Positions 45,272-56,142 of a DNA stretch of 64,000 nucleotides are shown here, piece by piece; position 1 is the first letter of the stretch, and every line of letters starts with the position of its first letter. Under the pieces are notes generated by a model that was given only the letters and a program-made list of their open reading frames with translations, had not been told where the DNA came from and ran no database searches. Position numbers and translations under genes: made by a program. This DNA comes from Rhodosorus marinus (Eukaryota > Rhodophyta > Stylonematophyceae > Stylonematales > Stylonemataceae): contig JAMWBK010000004.1 of assembly GCA_029953675.1 (NCBI GenBank), positions 434,001 to 498,000 of the forward strand, read 5' to 3'.

Positions 45272-46299
45272 TTCGCCTCCCCTCCACCCCAACCACAAAA
45301 TTTCCACAGATCCACAACTCCCTCCACAAACACGTCTTGGCCAGCAACACTTACAAACGCGACATCCTTTCCAATATCCCAAAACAAGTCTCTTCGACTT
45401 AACCCCCACACCTAAAACCACCCCCCTCCCCGGACTCTTTCCCTTTCCTTCTCTGCCATTGGAACCAAAAACAAAAGTCACACCCCCCAGCTCCCTACCA
45501 CCCTCCCACTACTACTAACCACCACAACATCAACAGCCAGCAGTAGCCAAGCAAGCAGCCGAACAGCAGCAGCAGCAGCAGCAGAAGAAGAGCAGCAGCC
45601 GTTGCCCGATCCAAATTCTGATCATCGATCAATCGAATTTTTCGATTAGTTCCGTTGACAATCCAATTCCGATCGATCGATCCAATCGCACAAGTAAACA
45701 GAATTAACAACTAAACCAATCTATCAATGATCAATTATTTTTCTTCTGTAATACTCTTGTGGAATGACATGGAGAGGGAGAGGGTGTTTGATTTTTGAGG
45801 GTTTTTTTGCTGTTTTTTTTTGGGGGGGAGATGGGGCTGGAATGGGGGTTTTGTTTTGGAGACTTTCGATGATCATTGAGTTGGAAGGATTGGGTGGTGT
45901 GGCTGGTGGGTTTGGGATCTGGTGGTGTCGGCTGGTGGGTTTAGGATCTGGTGGTGTCGGCTGGTGGTCTCGGACGTGGTAGTGAGTGGTGGTTTCAGAA
46001 CTGGTGAATGCCGATTTCGGAACTGCCGAGCGCGTGTGGGGTGGTTTCAGAACTGGTAGTGACCCCTTAGAATGCTGGTGGTTTCGAAGCTGCTGGGCAT
46101 TGACTGGTAGACGAGGCTGAGGACACCAGGGCGACAAAGGTGCTTTCAAGGAATCAACCACGCGGATAGTCAAAAACGAAGAGTCAGCTGGTATCCTTGT
46201 GTTGACGACAGACCTGGGAATGCATCTGGTTTTCAACGAATGCAAGGTGATCGCTGTGCGTTCAGTAGAAGAGGATTAATTCTGTTAATCTACCTTGAC
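45272..46299. other. Intergenic with CAG run and GGTTTCAGAACTGGT repeats
   Basis: AGCAGCAGCAGCAGCAGCAG occurs at about 45565-45588, in the presumed 5' flank of IDH. From 45890 to 46060 the phrases GTGGTGTCGGCTGGTGG and GGTTTCAGAACTGGT recur in a loose tandem array. No gene was recognised. Confidence 0.45.
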
Positions 46300-46540
46300 G
46301 ATATTAAACAACAACAACAATTTATTCAGAGCCTATCCGCTTGGAGGAGCCGGAAAAGGAGACGCAGATGGCGCGCGTCCAACAACAAACAGTATTCGAG
46401 CGCCAGAGAGTCAGAGATAGCTCCGGGGAGGCTGTCTAGATGGCCGGGCGCATGGCGGAAAACACGACGAAGCCAGCGAGAAGCAACACTGTCTTAGAGC
46501 CCAAAGCACTCGATGATCAGCAGTACAAACCGATGAGACA
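46300..46540 (-). mobile_element. Non-LTR retrotransposon 3' end, subfamily B, with (TTG)n tail
   Basis: The minus strand gives HRFVLLIIECFGL, DSVASRWLRRVF and YCLLLDARHLRLLFRLL, the same tail domain as 11340-11570. It ends in GGCTCTGAATAAATTG followed by TTG repeats at 46309-46320. The copy is 5' truncated, with at least one stop. Confidence 0.75.
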
Positions 46541-46982
46541 GCGCAATGGGATCTTGGACTTTCAATCATTGAAATGAAGGATTGGTAGTGACTGGTTGTT
46601 TCGGACTGGTGGGAGCTTGAGGCGTTCGGTCATTAGCTCAAGGACAACCTCTGGTGTGGAGGTGTTTGCCATTTGGTTTGTGAGAGGGCTTGGTCTGTAT
46701 GGTAGGTTGGGATGGGATTGATCGTCGAGTCACGTAACTGCCTGATGAGACAATCCGGAATGCGCGATTTGCCTAATACAAGGAATTGGGGCCGTCTTCG
46801 GGGGACTGGGAGGGAGGGTTGAGGGGTTGGGACTTGTTGGACGGGCTGGAGATGACGAAGGTGTTGTATTTGATGGGATTGATCGTGATCCCAGATCTGG
46901 GAGCGAGCTTGTTGATGAGGTGTCTGGTCCGCGTGTGGGAGGACTGGTTGTATGGCGGGTAATCGAAATTGATGTTCATGCC

Positions 46983-47197
46983 ACACAACAGCCGAGCGGT
47001 CATGAGCATACTTTCCGGCAAGCAGCGTTGCAGAGTGATCGAGCGATTTGGCAACAGGTGTTTGCAGTTGCGACAGCTCGCAAACACCTGTTGCCAAATC
47101 GCTCGATCACTCTGCAACGCTGCTTGCCGGAAAGTATGCTCATGACCGCTCGGCTGTTGTGTCAACAGGTGTTTGCAGTTGCGACAGCTCGCAAACA
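46983..47197. repeat. Perfect 83-bp inverted repeat plus a third partial copy
   Basis: 46983-47065 and 47080-47162 are exact reverse complements (83 of 83) with a 14-nt loop. Directly after, 47163-47197 repeats 47052-47086 in direct orientation. The junction has a CAACAG microhomology (ACAACAGCC at the outer arm end, GCAACAGGTG at the re-entry point). Confidence 0.95.
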
Positions 47198-47570
47198 GCT
47201 TCCTCCCTCTCGGCTTACTCTATTGTTCTTTTAGTGATGTTCCGAAACCTTGCGTACGCTACCCAGGAGACCCCTTTACTTATTCGTCCTTTCTCTGGAG
47301 CGTTCGATGGCCAGAGGTGACAATCCGCATCGCTTCTTCTCCACAGCAGATTTCCAACCAGAGTTGGGATCCCGGACTTTTCTAACAACATTCCGTTTGC
47401 TAGACGGGTTGAGCTGCGGAGTCTATGACTCTGCCGCCTCGATTTTCAGTTCTATTGGCAAGGGGGGTAAGCGCAGCCACACCTGCTCAAAATTCTCGTA
47501 AGGCTGCTTTCATTCGGGCGAAAGTCAGATTTTTTCGAAAGCCATTGGCTCACGAAGACGCACAAACGCC
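47198..47570. other. 3' flank of the phycobilin lyase gene, nothing supported
   Basis: No gene was recognised. Confidence 0.5.
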
Positions 47571-48302
47571 CTAGGGCGCACTCAGTTCCCGCTCTTGACT
47601 GGGTTCGACAACCAACTCTGCAAAGCTCTCGACTTTGTCGAAATCGAATGGGCCACCGACGCTCCCCCAGACGATCTCCTCGGTCTCGAAATCACGGCCA
47701 ACATCCATTGTTATCAGCTTCTTCTCTCCCAGTTCGTAGTTTCCATCGAGGTAAGTTTCCGCGCCCTCCCGAACCACAACGCACTTCCTTCCTGGACGCG
47801 TCGCTCCCTTCCAAGTCTTACTTCCGAAATCATATGACCAATGGCTTGCGCAGTTCAAAGATTCTTCAGATTCCAGTTTAATAACAGAGTTCGGTTTTAT
47901 CAGCTCCAACTTCTCCCTGTTCCTCGTCGCGCTCCTAAACTCAACCGGCTGCTCAAGTTTATACTTTTGACCAACAACGTAGCCATCCTCGTGTTCAGTG
48001 AAGCCAGTGATGAAAGTCAGGTACGGCTCTTTACTCCCATAGTTGTAATCGTAGAAAGACTCAGATAGGATACCAACTCCGTCCACAACCCCGTCTGGAA
48101 TTGGAACATGGAATTGATGAATATGTGCCCAAATCGCTGAATTCTCCCAGGCCTGGTCCTGATTCGACCAGTGTCCGCACAATGCCTTTGCAAGATCCCG
48201 CGCACCGGGAGGCTGATATGCCATACGGACCCTTACACGATCCCTGACTTGTGCAGGCCTGCGCGAACCGATTCCAACTCCCAAACCAGATACAAACGCC
48301 AT
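47571..48302 (-). CDS. cpcT: Plastid CpcT/CpeT-type phycobiliprotein lyase
   Basis: This is a single exon of 243 residues from ATG 48302. The first 35-40 residues (MAFVSGLGVGIGSRRPAQVR...) form a transit peptide with no signal peptide. The mature part, about 200 residues, matches the CpcT/CpeT family in length and blocks: AKALCGHWSNQDQAWENSAIWAHIH, ILSESFYDYNYGSKEPYLTF, LELIKPNSVIKLE and CVVVREGAETYLDGNYELGEKKL. These enzymes attach a bilin to the second cysteine of phycocyanin or phycoerythrin beta subunits in the plastid. CpcT and CpeT differ in substrate, and I cannot decide between them. It implies an organism with phycobiliproteins. Confidence 0.88.
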   Translation of the reverse strand: MAFVSGLGVGIGSRRPAQVRDRVRVRMAYQPPGARDLAKALCGHWSNQDQAWENSAIWAHIHQFHVPIPDGVVDGVGILSESFYDYNYGSKEPYLTFITGFTEHEDGYVVGQKYKLEQPVEFRSATRNREKLELIKPNSVIKLESEESLNCASHWSYDFGSKTWKGATRPGRKCVVVREGAETYLDGNYELGEKKLITMDVGRDFETEEIVWGSVGGPFDFDKVESFAELVVEPSQERELSAP

Positions 48303-51224
48303 CCTGCAAGAACAAACCCCCCCCCGAACAAACCTTTCGAACGTCAGTGAAGCCTTCGTCGCCCAACGTCAAACTCTTTTCTCTTCCCACCGCCTGGCGC
48401 CCCCGACGTTCACCTTCTTAAAATAGGTCTGACCGAACTACCGAACAGGTGCACGCGGTCGGTGCAAAACGGTTCTGGGCAAACGGTGGGGGATTGTGGA
48501 TGGTTTTTTTTGTTTTTTCTCAGCGATAGCTGCTGCTCTCGAGAATTCTCCAGACCAGGATCTTCCACAAACAAAACACGGAAGAGGAGTTGTAGTAGTA
48601 GATCTCTTTCACATTGCCAGGAGCCTATCTCGGCTATCCATCTCCACTTCCTCGGACCAAATCGAGTCTCAATCGCCATCCTCATTCAACAGATTTCAGA
48701 TTTCCATACTGTCACTCTGAATTCAATCAAATTTAAAGACTGACTATTTCCGTTTGATCTCTGAGGGCCTTCTATTCAGTCTTTATCATACACGGATTGA
48801 AAACAAAGACGACACTGAAAAAGATTTTCAGCCGGATAACGTTTGCTAACAAAAAGAGGGCGTCCACAAACCTTGAAAGATTCCCAAAGTATTTCAAATA
48901 ATAATTTATTTTCTTTATTTACCCGTCGAGGGGATAGCTTGGGGGGCCAGCTAGGGAGCGGTGTGGTTTGATCTCCCTCCAGAATAAAAAATCACGAGAG
49001 CACGAAATCAGGGGCGAGATAGTATTAAATTTACGACAAAGTTGAGTCATAATTGGTTTTTGGAAAATAGTGATGTGAACAGCTGTCTCTTATTCTAAAT
49101 TTATTTTTTTGATTTAGAAGTAGCTTCTATAAAATGAAGAAAACGGCTGAAGCCACTTCAAAAATGCAAAAAAAGAGAGTTTAGAGTTTTTCCGATGGCC
49201 TAGTTTTATTTTTGTCTAGTGAAAAACAAACTTTTTTTTTATCCTTTGAACCGGGACGTGAATTGTAATAAATTTAGAACAGGGCTGAGATTGTTTAACA
49301 AAAACGTCAAAATTATTTATTTGACTGACATTAATATTTAATAAGTGGGTGGAAATTAGTTGACTGTTACCCACTGCGGGACGCAGCTCAAACTCTACTT
49401 GAGGATATTGTGAAGTTTTTAAAAAAGGAATAAAACAGCTTTGAAAAGTTTGTGAAGGCGGGCGGGGCCAGAGTGGTTATAGTTGAGGTTGGGGGGGCCA
49501 TTGCCTTCCGATAGAGCATACGGCCGGTGTAGGAGCTCACCAGGCAAGTAGAATTGCTGCTGGCTTTTGCTTCTGAAATCTTGTGATTCTCACCCTCCCC
49601 CGAACCAGCGACGGTTGTTTCTGGTCGGTGTCCCACTCATCAACACCTGCCCAACGAAACGAAAGAAACCGAAAAAGGAGCCTGGCCGCTGAATTCAGAA
49701 AACAGTGAGTGCTTGCAAAATAATTCCTTTTTTAGTTGTTGATGCTTCCGGGTTTTACCGGATCTCTACTTGTTCTTGGGGTTACGGTGCCCGACGGAAA
49801 TGTCAAAGTCAGCTACCGAGGATCTTGGACTCAGCTGCGCTTCGGCCCCGAGACAATCCGAGATGGAGGTGGGGGGTGGACACAAATATTGTGCATCGAG
49901 AAGGGCCTGAAGCCATCAACCTAAAGATATCCTCTAAGATTGTCCCTCCGGAAACCGCACTGTTGCGACCTCACCTGTACAACGAACCGACGTCGATCTT
50001 TACAAACTTCTAACGGCTTTTCTTCGTTGAGTGTCCCTTCTCTGATTGCTCAGAACCAAACTAGCCTGGGAAGATGAGTTTTGGAGCCCATGTGCTCTTC
50101 CATATTGAATCGACGACAAGTTGAACTTGATGATTCCATAAGATCAACTCAAACTAAAGCCGGAGACCATGGAAAGCACAGATCCACTGGCACAGAATCA
50201 AAGCTCACAGGAAACAGTCCAGGAATAGGCATGGCATATATACCTTCAACCGCCTCTCGCCGTTCCATACCATCATCTTCATACACGTCAAGAACCCAAA
50301 AATTCAAGGTGGAGAGTCCACGCGTCAAGAAAACCGACGCGCTCTCCTGAGCGCGAGTGGGTCTATGAAAATGAAAACTAATCCCATGCTCAGCAAATGT
50401 CCTTAAAATTAAACAAAAACAAAAATGAATTTTTTCTAGCGCTACAAAAAGTTATCAAAATTTCATCAAGCAACCTGGACAAGAATACGTACAAAAATTT
50501 CCTTCTCTGATTGGAAGAATATGAATTTTATACATATTACAGACAAAAACGATTTGGTACTTGATGGAAAATTCCATCTAATTTTTTTTTGGAATGCGAA
50601 GGGAATTTATTTATTGCTTTCTTTTCGCTCAAGCAGCATTATTTTATTCGTCATATTAGGTTCCCAGAGTTTGATTGAGACAACCACCCCCCCTGTTAGT
50701 ACATCATTTTTCTTCAGGGTTGTCTGAACGATTTGGGCATGGGGGCGCGGGGAGGGGGGGGGCGGGGTTGGGGAAGTCGTCTAGAGGGTCACAAATGGGA
50801 CAGGTGGTTTTGGATGTACAGAAGGGAACAGATGGCTTTGCAGGGGATGTATTCAACGGTGGCGCCTTTGTTTTCGACATAGCAGGATATGCCGGTGGAG
50901 CTCGAAGCAGGATGGAATAGAGTCCTTTCTTCAGCATTTCGGAAAGCGCGACGGGAGTGAAGACCGCTTTTGATGTTCGAAGACGGTCCCCGTGACCTTG
51001 GGGTGCCAAGTAGCTTAACTCTGAACCGAACCCGGCAGCTTCACAACCGTGAGCTGCTCATGCAACTCGAAATCATTTTCGTTCTTGCCTTGTGGTTTTG
51101 CTTTGCTTCTATTGCTTTCTTCATAGCCAAGTTCATGAACCGTGTCCACTTCCATGAGACAGCTCAATTTGAGTAACTTTGTCCGCGCCCCCTATGAGAT
51201 GACACAGACGGTAAGGAGGACCCC
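48303..51224. other. Long intergenic region, AT-rich and homopolymer-rich
   Basis: About 3 kb without a supported gene. It has T/A runs (48730-49350) and G runs near 50750. Short frames at 49736-49924 (plus) and 50970-51176 (plus, one hydrophobic helix LEIIFVLALWFCFASIAFFI) could be exons of an unrecognised gene, but I could not link them. Confidence 0.4.
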
Positions 51225-51527
51225 TCACCTCACCTCACTCCTCAACTTAACGTGACGTAGGAGTACTCCAGAGCGCTTCCAAACCGCTGCCCAGGTCTTC
51301 ACCAGATCATCTCGCTCCCGCAAGTTCCAAACCACCACAACGAGCGTTAAGAGAAGATACATCACCGCTTCAGGGACCCCCGAAGTTGACCAACCCAACC
51401 ATTTCCCGTTCCCAACACCCTCCATCTGCTCGATCTTTCCAAAAGGGAGAAACTCGTTTTGTCCCAAACGCTTGGGACAAACGATGATCGATTCCTTGTC
51501 TTCCTCCCCCCACCCCTTCACAAGCAT
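51225..51527 (-). CDS. Possible small single-pass membrane protein
   Basis: A 100-residue frame starts at a true ATG, with one hydrophobic helix (about residues 54-68, VMYLLLTLVVVVWNL) flanked by charged residues and a basic C-terminus. The opposite strand is also partly open and the composition is unremarkable. No family is recognised, and it may be chance. Confidence 0.3.
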   Translation of the reverse strand: MLVKGWGEEDKESIIVCPKRLGQNEFLPFGKIEQMEGVGNGKWLGWSTSGVPEAVMYLLLTLVVVVWNLRERDDLVKTWAAVWKRSGVLLRHVKLRSEVR

Positions 51528-53141
51528 TGTCTAGGACCACCGTCCGATTTTTTCGTTCCCAAAGGCCTCCCTGCCCGCGAGGACTCCTCAAGCACCAGCA
51601 CGTATCGATCCACTAAGAAAATGCCCCGTCCACACGGAGGGCTTAGTTGTGTAGGAAATGCTGGTTTTTCAAAAATATTATTCAAAGGTCCATAAAATTT
51701 ATTCACAACCAACTGTCTGGCCGTTCAATCAGAGCGCTCTAGCTGGGATTTATGGTATTTTCTAGTCACAAATACAACCAATAAAATACCGTAATAGATT
51801 CATGATATCCAATCGTTATGATGCTAATCGTCGGTAGTTCTAGATTTTCCCAAAACACATATTCCATTTTTTATATCCCCCTGTTACTTTACTTTTATTT
51901 GTATTTTTCTGAATGCAGCCTTCTCCCCCAATGACCTGCCATCGACTGAATCCATTTTGTTTTCCACCAAACAACAGACGTTTGGTCTAAATGCATACAA
52001 AACTGTTTGCACATCCCCGTACAACTAGCTATTTTACAGGGGGGGTAGCGGGCATGGTTTAATCTTCTCCTTCCTCGAAACAGGATAATTAATATCCAAT
52101 AAACCTGATCAAGATTCGTTGTTCATACCTTTCTTGTTTTTCCAAGCCGTATTTTATTGCATCCTCTTTTTTTTCTCAGTAACAAAATACACCAAAAAAA
52201 AGGGTCATCGGAAAATCAGTGAAAAAACTCCAACCATTCTGTTTCCATACCTCAAAAGGGGCCTTTTACAGCCCACGCCAATTTCTCGGAAAATCTTTGA
52301 AAAAAGCTTAGTTTTTGGAACCCGGCCGCGTTTTTTTTTGGTTTGGAAGCCGCTTACGCGCTAACGAAAAAACCACTATAATTCATTTTATTTCCAATCG
52401 CTGAAGCTTTTTTTCACGAAAAAATCTGTTTCGCTTGTTTTTTTTTTCGGATGGGGAGTTGTCGTTTTAACTATTGGGAGCAGGGGTCATATTTTGTTAT
52501 AAAATATCTGCCCTCACGGAGAGGAAACGAGAGGGGGAAAAAGGAGGGGGGGGTTTTTTGTTGAGGACGAGATGGAAATGGTATTTTTCGGACCAGATTG
52601 GGCATGTATTGAGCACTCGAAGCTAACGTCTGATCCACCCCCCTTTTTTCGACCCCCTTTTCGTTGGGGTTTTAATTCTATGGAAATATAGGGTAGGGTA
52701 TGGAAAAACCATGAGATTCCTGACGTTTAGAAAATTGTTTCGTTTGATACGTATTTACGAACATATCTTGTTGATGGAAAAACGGGAAGGGGGGGTGGAG
52801 TGGGGTAGGTGTTTGATGGAAATTTCTTTGTTCTGAGGAGCATTTGTCATCCATTTTCTCCGGAGGAGATGGGGTTGCGTGGGTTGGGGCTATTGTTCCG
52901 CTGTTGTGTGAGCATATAGGTTTGAGGGTTTGGACGATTTGGGAATGGAGAGGGTAGTAGCGGTGGACGGGGAGTTAGGACGGACGGGGTAGCTAGTGTG
53001 TGGGATGGGTTCGGATAAAACCGGACGAGGTGAGACCATTTCGATTTTGGTTGAAAGGAGGGGTAGAGGGGGGTGAGGCGGTTGGATAGACTAGCATTTG
53101 TTTGGGGGTAGGGAGGGTGTTGCCACGTGAGAGCGTCAAGG
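51528..53141. other. Intergenic, homopolymer-rich, promoter side of the secreted-protein cluster
   Basis: Many T8-T10 runs and G-rich stretches. No coding sequence was recognised. Confidence 0.5.
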
Positions 53142-54332
53142 ATGAGGACCTTTTTTGTTATAGGGCTCGTGGTTGTCTTGGGAGTGGTTAGGGGTCAGGG
53201 TGGAGATTTTGTGCTGGATGAGTCGAGGATTCCGGACTGTCCGACAGATGAAGGGGGGAAGCTGACGGAGGAGTTTCAGCTCACTGTGGTCCGCCCGTTG
53301 TGTACGAATGAATGTTATCCTTATGACGAAGGAATTGATGTGCTTCTAGAAGCTCTGGAGGACGGTCTGAAGTGCCAACAGGAGTTTATTCGGAGCGCCA
53401 GCTCCGACGCGGAAGAAACAATGCCTCCGCTTACCCCGGACGAGGCAGCGTTTGCCCAACTCGTGTGGGACGGTACCCTAGAGACGGCTGCGTATGACAA
53501 CTCTTGTACAGCCATTGTGGATGGAGAGAAGAAGTTGTGCTTCAATGCGGAGGCTGTTCTTGAGCTTGTGAAGGCGAACGAATTATTCTGCTTTGATCCC
53601 GAGTCAAATTCGCCTTTACCGACACCATCTGACTTGTCAATAGTCTTGAACTGCGATCCGGAGTTCACCTTTAGGATGGACTCCTTCAAGCCATCCGCTG
53701 AACTTCAGGAGCAGGTTGATGCACCGCCACCTGTGGAGGATCCATCGCAATGCGTCGTGCCCAACGGGTGTTCTGTCGGTGACACGATTAGGCTTTACTA
53801 TTACCAGGCGAACTTAGTAGTGAATCTTCAAACTTTGATTGAAGAGCAGTTCACAATGAAGCAGAAACTGTTCAGACAGAAGAGATTCGTTAGGGAGTTG
53901 AAGGAGACTTGCGAGAGCCCTAACTGCGTATCTATTCTGCAGCAAAAGCTTCCGGTTCTCAATGACGAAATTGCGACCATTCAGGATCGACTTGGTCAAG
54001 TTGAGATACAGTTGGCTGAGGCTGAGGCGTTCTTGGAGCTGGTCGTGGCGCAGCTTCCGGGCGGTGGCGGAGCTGTTCGTGTCGCGACAACGTTGGTGAG
54101 TCGAGCAGACTCAGGAACCACTTGGCCAAGGTGTAGGGATAGGAGGGAATGTGATGGCCACGTTTGGCAAGCAAACGTCTGGATCAACTCACAATGCCGA
54201 TCGATTTGCGTCGGATTCCCATGTCAGCAACGGCTGACGATTAAGTGGTGCTTATCGGAAACGCTCAAGAGCGGGCTCACAAGGCCGAACTGCCATGCCA
54301 ACGCCTACACTCGAGATACGTGCTTCCCATAG
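53142..54332 (+). CDS. Secreted Cys-rich coiled-coil protein, acidic paralogue (unrecognised family)
   Basis: This is a single exon of 396 residues from ATG 53142, chosen because it gives a clean signal peptide (MRTFFVIGLVVVLGVVRGQG); the open frame extends 15 nt upstream without an ATG. The N-terminal half (about residues 20-210) is strongly acidic with regularly spaced cysteines (RIPDCP, RPLCTNECYP, LKCQ, LNCDPEF). A coiled coil (about 225-320) includes FRQKRFVRELKETC. A compact C-terminal domain has eight cysteines in the pattern WPRCRDRRECDGHVWQANVW, QCRSICVGFPC, WCLSE, NCHANAYTRDTC. The same layout, about half identical by eye and best conserved at the C-terminus, occurs in the basic paralogue 1.8 kb downstream. 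Probably an extracellular matrix or cell-wall protein; function is unknown. Confidence 0.85.
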   Translation: MRTFFVIGLVVVLGVVRGQGGDFVLDESRIPDCPTDEGGKLTEEFQLTVVRPLCTNECYPYDEGIDVLLEALEDGLKCQQEFIRSASSDAEETMPPLTPDEAAFAQLVWDGTLETAAYDNSCTAIVDGEKKLCFNAEAVLELVKANELFCFDPESNSPLPTPSDLSIVLNCDPEFTFRMDSFKPSAELQEQVDAPPPVEDPSQCVVPNGCSVGDTIRLYYYQANLVVNLQTLIEEQFTMKQKLFRQKRFVRELKETCESPNCVSILQQKLPVLNDEIATIQDRLGQVEIQLAEAEAFLELVVAQLPGGGGAVRVATTLVSRADSGTTWPRCRDRRECDGHVWQANVWINSQCRSICVGFPCQQRLTIKWCLSETLKSGLTRPNCHANAYTRDTCFP

Positions 54333-56142
54333 GCTTTGGTGGTAGTGTTCAAGAGGTCATTAATTTCATGTACAGAGTCGGATCACGCGAAGATCAGTTG
54401 TGGTCCACGAGTTTTCTATTAAACGGAGCCGTGTAGAAAACCTGCTTCAGAACCTGAGGTTGCCGAGTAATACATCCTGTTGCAGGCGTCGTGGATTTGA
54501 CTGTGGACACGAAGGGCCTGTTCAAATTTCCTCCAGCCACCAGCGAGGAACCCATTGTTTAAGCGCAGCACGCGTCGTAGAGAGAGAACCATGACAGGAA
54601 CCATGGACAGAATCACTCATCCGTAGTTCCTGACACCGACAGCCGTATTGTCTCAGCCGTGCTTTGAACCCTGGTTCGTCCGGAGAACGGTTATTCCGTT
54701 CACAGAACATGAGAAGCGCCTTGCTCCAACTCGGGACCGAAATTCGGCTTCGTCAACCCTCGTACCTTCTTCGCCTGCACCGCTTGCTTAAATCTCTGGC
54801 TGTCTATACGAACCCCGTTCTTGCTCTCCACCCACTAACACAGTACAGCACATATATCCTCCGTGCGCTTTTCCTTTACCCACCAGCCAACCGTCAACGG
54901 CCAATCAAAAAAAAAAACACAGAAAGAGAGAAAAAAAAACCAACCCATGACGGTATATCTCTCCAGTACAGATTTAGGTGCTAGTTCACAAAATATGAAT
55001 TTTTGGGAGATAAATATTCAATTTGACAAAATTTTTGATCATACGTGACATAAATTATGAAGTAACTTTCTACATTTATTCGATAATGTTTCATGGTTGT
55101 TTTTTTTTCCTTAAAAGTTGATCGGAGAGGGCGACTGAGATATTTGCCAGTTGGCTAACTCGATCTGCACTTTGAAAGCGTGGCGTGGAGGAAGTTTCCG
55201 TTGAATGATGAATGGGGTCAAAGAAGAACCGCCACCTAACTCTCTTCGCGATCAGGAAACAGTACCGAAAAGCAATCGAAAAGTGGCCAGGGTAGAGAGG
55301 GGGGAGGAGGAGCTGTCCCGGGTATTGATCTCTATCCTTTTTTTTGAATTCTGATTATCCGGGAGATGAAGAGGCGCGCGGTGTGTGGGTGTGTGGGAAT
55401 GGGGCTCTTCTTTGTCTGCGGTACACGACATCCGAGGCGCGTAACCCGAGCACACAGTGCTCGGCTAATCAAAAGAAAAAGGAGTGATACTTCTTATCTA
55501 CTCAAAACAATAACACAATATACGCTTTAACCTTCCCAGAAAAAGAAGATAAGAAACCATCACCCAGACCGCCATTCCACCTAATCTTTGACTGCCAAAA
55601 CCTACCTCACCCCGGACCTCCCACTCCTCCCCCTCCCAAACTGCAATGCGCAATGTTCCGGAGGGCCTCGGGCCCCAACACCTTAAAACGAAAGTTACTG
55701 ACTAGAAACCTAACGAAAGTTAATACTAAGGGGGGGGGGTTAACTTATTCTCGTTTACTTAATATTTGATTCTGAATCTTTTCATATTAAACTATTTTTA
55801 TCCAGTATTTTTACCCTTCTTACATTCCAAATTCAATTTTAATAAGGGGGGGAGAAGGTTGAGGGGAGAAATTAATTTTTTTTCTTGCGTTGATCAAAAT
55901 TTCTTTTTCTGGTTGGCAAGCAGTTGCTCGGCTTGCATGTAAGATTTCTTCACGGGCTGAACTTCTCAGCTTCGCTTGTAGGGCTGGCGACGAGTATATA
56001 TATCTAGAGAGCCGGTGAGATATGGGAGCTTTGTTGAGGGTAAGGGGAGAAAGGGATGAGGAGGATGAGAATGGGTTTCCTGGTGGTGGTGGAGTTTTTT
56101 GGAGGAGGGTGTTTTTGGCGGATCGCTGGATTTTGATGAGAG
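54333..56142. other. Spacer between the two secreted paralogues
   Basis: No gene was recognised. It has A-runs near 54900-54940 and an AT-rich stretch with G runs at 55730-55860. Confidence 0.5.

Noticed and set aside
45724-46245. 173-codon minus-strand frame rich in Pro, Thr and His
   Set aside because: Generated by GGTGGT-type repeats on the other strand; no domain or conserved start.
46827-47234. Apparent repeat protein with duplicated QQVFAVATARK
   Set aside because: The repeated peptide comes from the inverted and direct repeat at 46983-47197, not from a coding gene.
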